Below are positions 37,501 through 52,500 of a stretch of DNA of 64,000 nucleotides, piece after piece. A program made the position numbers and the translations under genes. This DNA is from Toxonevra muliebris. Lineage: Eukaryota > Arthropoda > Insecta > Diptera > Pallopteridae. The notes beneath the pieces were generated by a model. That model did not search any database. It saw nothing but the letters and a program-made list of their open reading frames with translations, and was not told the origin of the DNA. Position 1 is the first letter of the stretch. Each line of letters starts with the position of its first letter. The stretch is from positions 14,000,878 to 14,064,877 of the forward strand of contig OY829326.1 of assembly GCA_963691655.1 (NCBI GenBank). The letters run 5' to 3'.

Positions 37501-40500
37501 TTTTTTTCGTTTAAAATTTCTGTCCCACTGACTAAAGTGAGAAATTTTTCACTTCTAGATGGCGCCGTGGAAATGGTTAAATTTACTGAAAGGGTACAAA
37601 AGGGAGTTATCTTGGGACAAAAACCATGTGCATGTGCATAATGTTATCAAAAAGACTGCAAAGTTTGTTTTGAGATGAAATTTTTGAAATTAAAACGTAA
37701 CACAGTTCAGAAAATAAAAAAATTTGAAAATATTTGAAACTTATTAAAAAGCAGATTTTTTGCAATGTTAATAACAAAATTTTAGTCACTAGATGGCGTT
37801 AAATTTAGATGCAGTTAATTAACATTATAAAATAAAATTTTTTGCTGGAATATTTATTAAAAACTTTGTCGAGAAACATTTCGTAAATAAATAAATAAAT
37901 AAAAACTTTGTCGAGAAACATTTCGTAGAATCTCTGTTAGACTTGGTTTCTCTAAGAATATCAATAATTAGCTGGTCATATGACGAGAGCGATCGAAATG
38001 TACCTTAATAAGCAACATTGTTACTATATGTTCCGAAGAGTTAGTAAAAAGATCTATACAAGTGCTACAGTAAAAACAACAACAACACAAATAGCAAAAA
38101 TTTAACGAATGGACCAAAGAATAGACAGTCTAAACGAAAGGTTGAACATTAAGTAGAACAGACGACGATGAAATAAACTATGTTCCCAACTACAGTGCAA
38201 ATTATTCTGTTTTTGGTGCTTTTTTTGTTGCTTTATATTTCTTCCTATTTTTTGCTTTTGCTCGAAACAAGAAGGAAAAGCACAAAAAACAAAAAACTTA
38301 AAATGTCAAAATTAATTTCAAAAGTAATTAACGAACAAACTTTTTATGTCAACATTTTTGTACATCACAACGGCAATGGCAGTCAGTCGGTGCTGCTGTT
38401 GTCGGTGTATGTATAGAGAGTAGAGAGTAGTGCTCAGTCAGCAGCAGCAAGCAGCAATAAAAGGGCACACCAGGCAAGAACAACAAAAAATATTTTAGCC
38501 AGTATGTCCGCAGTAGCTTTTGCTTGGCTGCCAGTTTGATGTGGACGTTAATGTTGTTGTTTAATAGTTAGTTGTTGTATATATATACTTACACACATAT
38601 GTATGTACATAAAAAGCTTAGTTGTTGTTATAGTTTGCTGCTCCTGTCGCTTATGCTGCTGCTGCCTGTTAGCTTTCGTTCATGGTCATTAGTAAAATTA
38701 TATGGAAAATTGTCATTATTTTTTGGGAACATTTATTTATTTATTTTTTTTTGCTGTTGGTCTTTTTCGACTTTTCATTTATGTAGAATTGTTTAGAGTC
38801 GAGTAGCAAAAGTCTTTATTTTTGCTTTTCTTTATTTTTGCATAGAATTTCGTTGTTTGTAAAACGTTTTGTTTAAAATTTATTAATGAAAAATGCAAAA
38901 AATCTTTTGTTTTAACAACTTTTGTTGCATACGCGTGGCGGCTGGCACGGGCGGCTGCACAAAGCAAACTTGATTTTGATATTTAGTCTTTCCAAAAGCG
39001 CAGCCTATCATGCAAACTGAATAATTTCATAGAAATTAAATTTGTTAATTAAATGATATTAAGATATAAGCGAAAAAAAATTGTGAAAGCGCTTTTACTA
39101 ATTGTTTTTAATGCTTATAAGCGAAGGAATTTTTAATATTAATATATTTTACCAATTGAAAACACCTCGTCTTTTTCCTTAAGTGTTTACTGTGCTATTT
39201 TTCTCGACTATTTATCGGATTGTAATATTTACTTATTAGAGAATTAAATAAATAAAACCCAACGAATTTTAACCATACAATGTCAATTGAGGCAAATAAT
39301 CAAGTTATGGTCATAAGTTCAATGATTTTATGTACTTAATTTACAAATTATTTATTTGTATTAATATTATAGCCACATAGTGTACAAATTCATACCATTT
39401 GGAAATGTAGTTTCAATTAAACATACTCTTAGACATATCAATGTTGACGTTAACATTAATAGTCCACTAAAAATAAATCTACTCAAAATAATAACATGCA
39501 ATACAGGTTCATATTCATATGTTTGTGTATAAATGTGTACATTTCATACAAATTAAATTTGAGTGATTACAAATTGTTCTATGCACAAGTTACGCAAATT
39601 CTCTCTACATCAACAAATATATGTATACTCCTTTATGTATATACATGTTGTATTTGCACTTATTACATGCATACATGTGTATGTCTATCTAATGAAAAAT
39701 TGTAATTGAAACATAAATTTAAAGCATCCAAAAGAGATTTTGTGATTTTCTCCTTACTTTTTGCATATATGTTTCTGTATGTATGTTTTGTATACATTTA
39801 TTATGAATACATTTACTTGTAAATGTACAAATAAATTAAGATTTTAATATACAAGAACGTACAAGGATATATGTATTCAAAAACTCAGCATAGAGAAATT
39901 TACAACATAGATTTATGTTCATAATTTAATGAATAAATTTATTTCTACCATATAGAAGACCAAGCCAAAATCATATCAAAAAGAAAGATCTGAAAGCTTC
40001 ATCAAAATTTACTAAACTGCTAGCTGAAATTGAAAACTTTTGCAGAATTTCATATATTTATGAATTTAATGGAATTGTTTAAATGTATATGTAGATTGAA
40101 TTATAAATATCTCAGCCCTGTTCTGTAATTAAAATGTATAATTGTTAGTTTGTTGAAATTTTATTGAGTATCACCATAAAAACCATTACCATAAGATTAC
40201 AAATTGTTTATAAAAATGCAAAATCGTATGAAATTAATTTATTAGAATTAAAATTCAATTACTAAATATTTTCTTAAGAAATTCAAAAGTTTTCAAAATG
40301 AGTCAATAGACTCAAATATTTTTATCTATCAAAAGGATAAATGTCTTAATTTCATCATACCTTATCAACATTTAACATGACTGCAGGTCCTCGTTGGACA
40401 CAGTGATTAGAGAACATAATACACATGTCCTAATAATTACCTTTTTCAGTATTTTTAATTTGAAAAATTTTTGCAAATTTCCTCCATATTTGGCAAAAAT

Positions 40501-43500
40501 TTTTTGCAAATTTCTTCCAAATTTTTTTCATTTGGTTGATTGCATCTCGCAGTATTAAAGCGCTTTAAAAATTAAGGTCCGAAATATATCACACTATCGT
40601 AAAAAGAGTAAAATTTACTATAGTTTCTACTCACTGAACCATTCAGAAAATAAAATTTTATTAGTTACTGCTGGAAGCCAGATGAATTTTGTTTTTTTAA
40701 TATTTAAAATTTGAATTTTCTTCTTTTCGAATTTTTCGCATTTTACTTGTTTTAGAAGTGTGAGATTGAGACTAGCATTTCTTCCCTAAAGAGCATAGGG
40801 TTCAAACTGGCATTGTTTACCAGTTTAAGTTTCATTAAACTGTTTATTATCGTTTGAGTAGGTGATTTGTTTAGCACAAAGATTTTTCCCAGACTGTATA
40901 ACAGGCCTTCGCTGTTTCTTCCTATTAGTAAGTTTCTGTTTAATATTATCTTCTTATAATTTATCTTCAAAAAACTACTTTTTTTCAACACTTTTTTCTA
41001 TTTCTTAAAGTTTTTTTTAAAGTTGGTAAAATTCTATCACTTCGTTACATTTATGACCCTTAACGATTTTAATTTGACTATTCATAACTAGATGCTAAAA
41101 ATTCATGTAGATAGATAGCCTCGCCTATTTCCAGGAAAATCCCTCTAGTAATATAACTAATTTTTCGGATTTAACTTAACGAAATCCCATGGTAAACCGC
41201 AGAACGACTATGGTCTAATAAAATCACTGAATGAACTTTTTCTACTCAGTTCGTCAGACTAGTCGTTACCTGCATGACCTCTATACCCTGGAACCCAAAA
41301 CTGGGACACTCTGTTGTGAGAAGCTATGTTGATTAGAAGCCATAGGCAGTTATAAACTTGTTTAAAGGTGCAAGGAGCTTCGATGTGCTATCGAAGTGTA
41401 TACAAATGTTCTTTAAGCCCACCAAGGGAAGACGGCATTTTTGGGGTTTGAATAATCTAAAATTGTATATGAGACATAATTAGGTGCAAAGATCTCGAAA
41501 ATTATGATGATTTGGAAATTGCATAAAATGTTTTCCATACCATTATATTTATTGTATATATTTAACTCTGAATATAATAGTTTTTGTAATTTGTCTATAA
41601 TTAAACTTGTCCAGAAACATATGATCTCGCTAAATTTGAAAATAAGTATAAATTTTAAGTAATTAAGAAAAATACAATACTATAATCGGTTTTGCTAATG
41701 TATTCAATTGAAATATTTGAATAGTTTCATCTCGCTTTACAAATTTCTAAATTTATGAATAAATTTATAGCGGAGGATTTTTATGTATGTATAATTAAAA
41801 AAAGCTTATTATTTGTAATAAATTTTAATGAATAAACACCAGAATGTTTATGAGCAATTTAAAGTAGAAACACTTTAGATCAAAATAATAATGATAATTT
41901 ATGCTAAAGCATGACTGCCTTTACAATGACATTTTTGTGTCGCTCTAACACTAACGACACTGATGCTGGCTATGGCTATGGCTGCATTTATTGTAATACA
42001 GAAGCGCAGCTCACTCTCTATTTACACATGATATAATTAAATTTTTGTACAAAAAAAAAGAAAAAGAAAAAGTAAACACTTAAAAGAAAGACAATAAAGC
42101 AAGAAAAACTTACCACAATGGATCCGTTAAAACATTTTTACCGCTAAAGCTATAAATACGCGGCGCTTGCGAGAAGAATCCACCTTGTCCATTAAAGATG
42201 CCCTTCCACGAGTTAAATAGGACATCACCTCTTGTATTCACTACAGGTAGATCGCGGTCCGCAACGCGTACAATTGAATCAAGATTCTGCACCCTGCAAA
42301 AAGGAGCAAGAAAAAAATGTACAAAAAAATTTGAAAATACATGAGTACAGTAAAGAGAAAATTCATTTAAGAAAATATACACGAACGAGAAGTAGAGGTG
42401 GGGCGGAGTGAATGAAATGTAAAGGGAAAAACAACAAACAAGAAAATTTCTTAAAAACAAAAGAAATGAATGAATGAAACAATAATGAAAAGAAAAACAT
42501 AAGGCGTGGCATAATGGCAATGGCCAGGGCCGTAGGCAGGATTTTTTTTTGGGAGGGGGGGTTTCATTCGAAGAAAATATTCATAAATAATTTTTAAATA
42601 AATAAATTAGATACGATGTTGCATTTGATGGACCCTATCAGTCAAGAAACAAGAGTGGATAAATGCCTTGAAGCTTTACGAATTGTTCTTTCCGAGTTTT
42701 TTTTTTTAATCTTAACCTAAAAAAAATGGTCGAAAATTACAAAAAATTCACAGAATAATCAATTTCAATATTTTCAAATAATTATTCAATGCATATTATT
42801 CAATGCATTTTTTTAACGTCAAGGACATAATTTCGATAACTCCTTGACTTTCCATTACCCAAAGTTAAAATAATGACCAATAATGCTAAAAATATTCAGA
42901 GGCTAATTTTTTCAAATGATTATCAGTGGGAATTCGGGCCATTATCAATTATGAGTAACCCTAAATTCCCTAAATTCGTGCAGTAACAGCATTAAAAGGG
43001 ATCTTCCGAGTCGGGGTGCTCTGAACAACAATGGGTTAAAGAATTAATTACATTTTAAGATTGTCTCCAAGAACTTTGAAGCTGATCCAATTACACTGCC
43101 CTGCATGGGTTTGGCGAATAATATGGTTCCTAGCATTAATTTTTCATGCTGAAAATAAATCTGAGGTCAGAAACTTCGCATTACGTCACGTTTTAGAAAA
43201 ATTGGGACTGAGATCCCTAAAAATACCGTTTTTGGCCATTTTTGAGAAATTGTAGAGCTGAACTCTGACGTGCTAGAAACTTCGAAAATTAGGAAAATTA
43301 GAAAAAAGTTTCCACATTTCGGGGGGGGGGGGGGGCGGTCAGAACCCCCAAAAGCTCCCGCTAAATACGGCCTTGGCAATGGCAGTGACTACTATTGCCA
43401 CAACTACAATGTACCATTACTACTGTTCACTATTTCTTACTATGGCTGACTGAGGGCTGATGCAAATGGAATGGCGCTAAATAAATTGTGGGAAATTGTT

Positions 43501-46500
43501 TTGGTAAATGTTAGGTAAGCTGCTTTTACAGTACACTTGTACTGTATAAACCAAGATTACGACGAATGAAGTGGTTTCTATACAATCTACACACTAGAAC
43601 GCTGAATAGTATGCAAGAAAGCGTGCAAAAGGGACAGAACAGAAAAAGAAAGAGTGAATGAATAGTGAAGCAGCTTTTGTTGAAGTAAGAAAGTTTGAAT
43701 GTAGACATGAAGTGGAATAAAAAGATTTTCATAAGAAAATTCTTAATATACATAGTTAGAAGGGTGCTATTATTTTCTGTTTTTTACACTGTTTTTGTAA
43801 ACGGCTTGAAAAGATTTCTGGTCTGTTGAAGTCAAAATAAAGTGCAAAGGCAGCAATATGCAGTTGAAAGAAAAATATTGTACTGTAAATTTTTAAGACT
43901 AAGGTAAAATGTTGAAATTTGAAACTTAAGCTATTTTCAACAGTTTTCAACCATTTCTTAAATAATTTCCAAGTTGAAAACTCTGCGTGTTGCATCTACA
44001 TATTTATGTTTGTATGCATGTAATCTTCTGCTACAGTTTACTTCTTGCTCAATGGCTAAGGATTTGGTTTGGACTCTTGTCTCTTCTTTACTCAAACCCT
44101 CACCACTTTTTTACCTTCAGGCTTTTAAAAAGCAATTGGTTTTTCTGCTTTTTTCTTGATCTTTTATTTTATTTTGGCTTGAATATAATTGGATCCCTTA
44201 GCTTTTTGTGATATTTAAAGAAGAGGTATGTACATTGTTGGCGATATCTACTCTGATACTTGATTCAGGTTTTAAGCATTTGAATGCTCTGCTATTTTTG
44301 ACCTTTCGTTGATTTTTGATTCAACAATCGAGACTTTTCATGTGCTTGAGTTCCATCAGTTACTGTTCACTGTTACGAATTTTGAAAGGTCAAGTAATTT
44401 TAAATTTATTATAATATAATATAAAAATTTTAGGTAAAAAACAGTATTTTTCAACATATGCGCATGATTTCTACCAGATTATCGTTTAAGTTAAAAGCAA
44501 CAAAGTCGAAAAAACATTATAATGTTAAACTAAAAAAAAAAATTTGTTTTTGATAAAAAAATAAACGCACACAGCAGGGAGAAGTGAATTTAAGATAAGG
44601 CACAACCACATCCGACACAGAACGCCACAGTCCCTGCCATTGCCGCTCTTGTACTAAAGGCCATGAACCTGTGAATTTACCACAATATTGTTGTATGCAA
44701 AGAAAACGACAGGCAAGAAAGGAGCCACATCACAAAAGCACTGATTTCCGGAAGCTCACATTTTAAACACAAAACAAAAAAAAAGTAAAAAAAAATAGCA
44801 GCAAGAATGTAATGAAAGAAAAACTGTAGCATAATATCAGGTGCTTAAGCACAATTATTTTAATTTGATCAAGCGATGATAAGACTTTGTTTGGCATGCC
44901 ATGCTCTTTCACTACACTCCACCTCTCTGCTTCCTAGTATAACTTTAAACTGCTTCTTCCTCTGTTTCATCGCGTTGTTTGTGTTCTTTTTTTGGTTTAC
45001 TTATGTGTGTGTGTGTGTGTTTGGTTTATGAAAATTGTTTTGCCATAATTTAAAGGAAATATGCTTTTTTGTTTTGTGATTTTCTGAAACACGCCTCGCC
45101 TTCAAGATTTACGATTCTAATCCATGCTACTTGTGATGGGGATTTAAATTGTAATTGCGTACCAGTTGTTTTTTATCTTTGATGTATTTTTGTTTTTGTA
45201 TTATTTTTAATTGTATATACGTAAACTTATATTGTTTATGTACTGCATAAATTTGATGAAAATTTTTTTATGTGACTACGAAGAAGCATAAAAGATTCGC
45301 ATTTGCGGGGTATGTGGGTAGAATTTGATATCAATATTGATATACTTCTATACAGTTATTACATAAAAATATAAATTTGATTTTCCTATTTTGCATTTTA
45401 AGTGGTTTAAGCCAGCAGAAAATAAATGGCCAGCAGGATGTAATTATGTCATGAGTGAAAAACTTACATATACAAGTATGAAATGAGTATCAGTCTAAAG
45501 CAAAAGGAAGTTCGCCATTTCGCCGGAAATGAACTTTAAACCTACCATATCAATCTTCCCTTTTATGCATAAAAATAATTCTCTAACTGCCTACTGTTTT
45601 TTCAATGAATCGATAGAGAGAACCTACATTCGGGCACTTTCTCTTTAAATGTTTTGTTCTGGACAGGAGGACTTCTAATTTTTGAAGGATCAAAAAGAAT
45701 TGCTATTTGGTCTTCATTCAATATCAAATTTAAGACTTGAGTTGGGCATTTCCGAAAATACTTGTTTTACTTTATTCTATATTCAAACAATAGTAAGCTT
45801 GAGTTTGACTACGCTAAAAAATACAAATGATTCAAGGAATGAATTACTAAATTTGTTTTGCTTATCTTATTAAACTCTTTATCTGGCACAGTTTAAAATG
45901 TTTACGGTTTAAAAGATACTGTTAAATCGTAACATCACACCCGACCATATTTTCGTAAATTTAACCACTTCTAACGTGTCATACTACAAATTTCACTTTT
46001 TACAAAAATCTGATACTGCGTTTTATTTCTCATAATTTTTTAAAAACAGTAGATAACTTAGATAAAAACTTTTAAATGATAAAAATTCTTTAGATTTACT
46101 AAAGAAGGAAAACTATGAATGTTGTATAGCTTAGTAGCATTTCCTATTTTAGAATCCGAAGTATAACTCTATACCGAAAAACTGAGTAGCACAGTGTAAT
46201 TGATTGGTCAGAATGCTATTAAGCAAAATCCTGGGATTAAGTTTTTAACCAGAAAAGTAACCCCTTTCTTTTGGAATCCATTAACTGCACATTAAATATT
46301 ATTACAAGTGTATTAATAAATGATTATCGCATTGGGTTGCCGAAACGCACGAATAAATATGTGACATGTAATGATAAAGTGTTAAACACTTGTTTGTTTG
46401 TACTCTAATTAAATTTTATATACGAGCATATAAAAAGATACTTTACATTTGCAATTATTTTTTAGACTTCGCAAAAAGCAACAACAATCACAACAACAAG

Positions 46501-49500
46501 TAGTGACAAAAAAGAAATAAAAATAAAATACAGGCACTTGTATTTATTTGAACAAAATCTTAGTGAAGATATCTACTGCGACAGTTGTCGCCACTATCAC
46601 TGCCTCGACTACTAGTAGAAGTAGTAAAAGTATTAAAAAGAAAAGTAGTATACACAAATTTACTACTAATTAAAAGGCAAGTTTTATGCACTACTTTTCG
46701 TTGATATGCAGAAAAAAGAAGGAAACTACACAGATTGAGACAACGAGCGCGTAACTTTGAAGGACACATATACATGCGCACGTTTTCACTTACACTAGTA
46801 CACATACACATATGTAAGTGCATATGCATGTATATGCTAACAGGAAATCATGAAGATGCACGAAGAAGAAGAAGAAATGAGAGCAGTTTGGAAGACAAGA
46901 AAATCTATGAAGAACATAGCACACACAGGCAGCAGACGGATAGCCAAGCCAACATTGTAGAGGGGTTAGTGTAGGGAGGAAAGCCAAGAATGAAGTAAGA
47001 AAGGAAGGAAACGACATAATAAAGTATACTACAAAGTGTTGTTTAAGTGTATGAGTATATATATACATATGTATGTATATGTAAGTGTGTATGCGTCTGT
47101 GTGCGTGTTAGTACATGCTGCTTGTTAGTGAATATCACTTGCACTACAGAATAAAATGAAAATGTGTGTAAGTGTGTGTGGAAAACTCTTTTGCTTTCAA
47201 CGCGTATAAAACAAAGTTGGCAACTCTGCGAGCGCAATGCAGCTCTGCATAATAGATATGGCATTTACTTGCTCGCTCAACTTGACCTAAATTGCTATTG
47301 TTATTCGTTTACTTGTTTTTTGTTTTTTTTGCTTGCTAACATGCTGAGCTTTATTTCTTACATATGCATACACACACTATAAAATATGCAAAATAGCAAC
47401 AACAAAATCTGGCATGGAAATGTTTCATTTAAAGAAATTATCTCTGAAAAAGGTCTTTAAATACTGTTGGGGATTTTTGTAACATTTTTTAATAAACCAA
47501 GTTAACAACAGCAGAAGCAAAAACAACAAAAGCAAAATCAACTTGCACGCAATAAAAAAAAATAAAAGTTTTCTTGTTGCTCTATTTCCTCTTATGCTTG
47601 CGCTTGTTATTGTTGTTGCTTTTTATTTATTATTACAATAACATTCGCCCTTGGCCCATGTACATAATCACATAAATGGCAATAACCTAAGAACCTAGTG
47701 TAGCAAGCAGCATCAGCAATAGCAGAAGCCAAGTTGTAAAGCACTCGAGCAAGCTGCTGGCTGCTGGTTGAAATTTTGTGATGGTGGCTGGCAACACTAA
47801 ATATCAACTTCATTTTTAGCAAAGTCACCCATTATGGACACCTGTTGGCTGTTGTTGTTTATGTTGAACGCATTATTAAAAATAACAAGTGTCAGAAAGA
47901 AAAGTACTTGAAAATAATGAAAGTACTTGTAAAGTTATTTTTTGTTGTTGTTGTTATCCTGTGAACCGAAATAAAGTTTAGTGCAAAAATAAAAGACGGC
48001 TTTAAAAATATAATTTGAAAAAAAACTAATACATTTATTTAAGAGCAATCATATTCATATATATACATTGTATATAAATCTCTTTTTTTATATATAAATT
48101 TCCGCAAAAAATAATTGCTACGAAGAAGTTTAATATTTCTACTACTAATTCCTATTAATTTTTGTGCGGTTAATCTGAGCCATTGGCTGACTCACCCACA
48201 ACCAGCTCAAGCTGCTAGATGTATAAACGTGCAGCTGAGGGTATTAAATACCCCATAAAGCAACCAGTCTTTTATAAATCGAGAAAATGATTTTATTATT
48301 AGGTAGTATTTCATAATCAATGTTGCAGCATATCACCCGAAATTGGTAAAAGAGTTGCTGGAAAGTAAAAGCTGTTGGTGGTTTCTTTTCATCATTGACG
48401 TACATAATCCGTTTGCAGTAAATGCATTGTTGTTTGATAATAAAAACTGAACTAAAAAAGTGCAAAGTTCAAAATTTGAACACATACGTGTATGTGTAAA
48501 TGTCCAGTGGGGATATGTAGTGCTTCAGAAAAGTTTTAAATGCGCATATTTTCCGCACTTTTATAAGAAATACTATTACCATATCCTGTTGCTTCTTGGG
48601 GACCATAAGTGTCCACTGAAATTTCTTCAACAAGTCCGATTTCTTGCAATGAATTTGGCTTCTTTCTGACGTCACCGATCCATTTTCGGTTTTTCAAAAA
48701 TTCTACTACTTTGGAAATCCCGCTCTCTATGTTTGAATTTCGGAGAAAATGACTGAAGTCATCTCCATTTTCGTTATTTCTATTGGAAGCTGAGGACACC
48801 GTAAGAGATGTCCACTTAAAATAGTATTCGCCCAGGAAGCAGCTCATATACTTAAATATTTGTTGACGAACACTTGGAGTTTATTTGTTAAAGTATTAGT
48901 TTCTAACCATGTTTTGCAACTAAATAGTAACATAGATTTGATATTAGAGTTAAAAAAGTGCAATTTTGCTGAATCTTATTAAGCTCAGTAAAGGCTCTAT
49001 TCTGCTTTTGATGTCTGCCTTGGCGATACCGTTCGTCGTGATGACATTGCCTAGGTAAACAAACACTTTCATGGGTGCACCCACGACTTTTAAGCTAATG
49101 ATAGAACCAACTGAATTGAATTCCATACGATTTGTCGCAAGCAGATCTTCAAAACCGTAGGATTTTAACTCTAATTCATATGTCTTGAGAACGATGAATA
49201 CTATATATATATCTGTCTGTCTGTTTTTGGCTTAACTCCAAAGCAAAACAAACTCTTCATAAGTTATTTAGAAAGATATGGAATTTGCGATATAGGTTAA
49301 CAAGCTCAGGATAAGGAAGAGTGAACTCTTAGAATCAGCTTATTTTTAACAAAGAGATTAAAGTGATTTAAATGAGTTGGAATTTTTTTCCCAATGGGTA
49401 GTGCACAAACCTAAATTTATTTTTAAAAATCACTACAAAGGCAAAACATTCTATTTTATTACTACATTTTCAAAAGTTAGACATAACCTTGGGTTTTTGC

Positions 49501-52500
49501 CTTTGCCAAACTAGATTTGCTTTGAAAACTCATAACGTTACGTTGCTGTTGAAATACAAAGATACCTGTGTGTGCTAAATATTCTTTTGTAAGTGTGTGT
49601 GCAATATTTCTACTTTGTGTGTCATACCAATTTGAAATTTTGTTAGAGAAAGAAAATTTCAAGTTATAAAGCTAAAGGTTCTTTTTAACCTTGTGTGCAT
49701 TTTTGGAAAATCTATAATATGAACATGTGCTAAATGGTAAAAAACTTGAATATTTACTTAAATTGAAAACCAAAATAAGTATATATTTAATACAAATCGT
49801 TGGGTCCGGGAAAGTATAATCAAAGTCGGTTTTTATATTTGAATAGGAATAGCATTCGAAGATTAATTGCTTATTTCACATGCATAATTATAACTTTTCA
49901 ACTTTCTAAATAATTCACTTATTTGAGATAACAATTCCATAGAATATAATTTGTATTGTTGATTACTTAAAAATAAATATCATAAATACCATTGTATGCA
50001 CTAATACATACATATCTACAAAGGCATTCAATCCCAAAATATTTTTGCAGTCCCGGGATTTCGAGATTTTGAAATGGAAATTACGGGTTTTTGGGACTTT
50101 TCGAGATCTCTGTATATTGATTTTTTTAACTGAAAAGTGGAGAATTTTATTAAATTTTTTATACATAAACAAGTTTCAATCAAGACGTTAAAATAAAATA
50201 TGAATTTGTGTAACAAATGAAACAAAATATCATAAAACAAACGCACAAATTTAAGCTTAATAAATATAAACTGCAAGTATTTTTGGTACATCTATATAAA
50301 GATCAGTTTAAAAATCCATTCAGAAAAATGTCATTAATTGATAAATTTCAATTTGATCCTTGCGATTACGAAACTCCTTTTATGTCAGTATAATGAATGA
50401 TCAATATCTCAAAAATATTAGAACGTCTAAGGTGTCGCCAATGAGACTAGATTTTAATTTATTTCATACATAATTAGGCGCTCAAAAGCATTTTTCGGAT
50501 TCAATGCTAAATGGGAAAAATTAAAATAAAAAGTTATACATTTGTAGGTGTACCCCACCAAAAGCCAGATACAAATATATTAATTCATTGATTCAAAATT
50601 AATCCTAACTGGTGCAATTGCAATTCCGGGATTGAATGCCTTAATATCTACATATCTAATAATTTTACCTTGACGACAGGAATGCTTTGAATGTACCCAA
50701 TAGTCCCGCTCTTCTGCCTTGACGATAGCAGGCAAAATCAGCGCCACGTATTCCTTGCAGGTCTCCAATGTATGGTTCATTTAAGGCGGCTACACGTAGC
50801 TATAGAATACAATAAGTACAAAAAGACAAAATTAAAAATATATATTTAATTAGATTATAATGAAATACAATTCGAGGATGAATTATTCCGCTGCGATTGT
50901 ATTATTGCTAATTTACATAAAAATTCATAAATTGAATTAACTTAACATATTTATTTATTATATATTTTTTTAATTTTTTTTTTTTATTTTTTTTCTGCTA
51001 ACAATAAATTACGCAATGAATGAATTTTATACAAATAAAAAACTAAAAAACAAACCGCATAATAACGAACAAATTTGCCAACCAATTAGATCAGCAACAT
51101 GACAAATTCCTCCTAACCAAAAACACAAAATTAAAAAATAACTTCAACTCAAAAAATCATATCCACAATAAATTATGAAAATTGGGGAAACAATTAAGTA
51201 GAGAATAGAATAGAAAATTTCAAATGAAAAATTTTTATATTTTTAATTGAGACTCACCATGCGTGGATACCACTAAACGTGGTTCGTTTATATATTAAAG
51301 TTTTTTGATTTTTTTTATGTTTTTCGCATGAACGCAGCAAATTAATTGTGAGGGCGGGGAAGGAAAAGTAAAAAAGAGAAAATTTTTATTTGAAAATTCA
51401 TTAGGCAAAAATTTTGAAAATGTTTGCAACAATTTGAAGTATTTGAGTGGAAAAAAATGTGAACACACACAAAACTGTTGCAGTATAATTGTATACTGAA
51501 TTAATTAAACACATACACAGTTATATGCACATGCTCACACACCTACATACAAAGATATAAAAAGTTGGTTTTTGTAAAAAGTTAACATAGAAAATAAAAT
51601 ATAAATATGTGAAATATAAAATTAAATTGGCTTGATTTTTTTTCAAAGACATCAAAAAATTTATCAAAAAGCTCAAAAAAAAAAAAGAAGCGAAACAATG
51701 ACAAGAGCAGCAATGCGCAGTAACAAGAACAACAAAAAAGGATATTCCTGTGTTTGTGTTAACTGAAACAATTTAGTTGTAAAGCAATTAAAATAAATAT
51801 TGAGCATAGAAGAAAAAGTTTTTTAATAATTAAAGGCATACATTTTTTTGTGTGTGAGATATTAACAAGTTTTCACTTGTATTTGTATTAGGTATGGTAG
51901 TAAAGGTAAAGTGAGAGCAACAACAAAAAAACAAAAAGTTCTGCTTTGAACTTTTTGTTTTTCTCCGTATTCTTTTTCAGTTTTAAGTTAGCTTTTTGTG
52001 TAATTTCCTTATTAGTTTTAAATTTTTATACCGCTTTAATGGAATTCTTTTAAAAAATTCTTTCCTGCAAGCACTTTAAGCAAAACCAATATAAGCTGAC
52101 TCAGTATAGGATGGTTGGGAAAAATGCGAAAAGCCTCTCAATGAATGATATGCACACAAATTTAGGAAAGATATGAAAAATTTGAATTGGTGGTGGTCAA
52201 CTTCATAGTAATTTCCATAAAAAATTACATACTTATAAGAACTGTATTTAGTTCATTATGACCGAAAAGTAATTCAAGTCGTTAAATAATCTATTTGCTA
52301 TTTTTCCCCCCAGTCGTTAATTAGACATCTTTCCGTGTTAATACTACAACCTCTTCGCTGAAAAAGTATACATATGTGAACTCATGTTTTGGCGTATTAT
52401 ATATACGGTAGAGTTAAGACAATAATTAATAGTACGACGTAGATAAAATTTACCAGTCAGTCTTTTTTTTACGATTTTTTCACTTGAAAATTATTAATTT

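Noticed and set aside
42294..42520. N-terminal part of a 136-codon minus ORF ending in endostatin exon 2
   Set aside because: The part above 42293 is intron (polypyrimidine tract and CAG acceptor) that happens to be open.
46560..47264. Overlapping ORFs on both strands
   Set aside because: Built on CACATA/TGTATG repeats (THTHLHIHT type translation).
48239..48254. GGGTATTAAATACCCC palindrome as an operator
   Set aside because: Short palindromes of AT-rich words are expected by chance in 64 kb of this composition, and nothing near it is transcribed as far as I can see.
50580..50780. 66-codon minus ORF
   Set aside because: Shifted-frame shadow of Mp endostatin exon 1.
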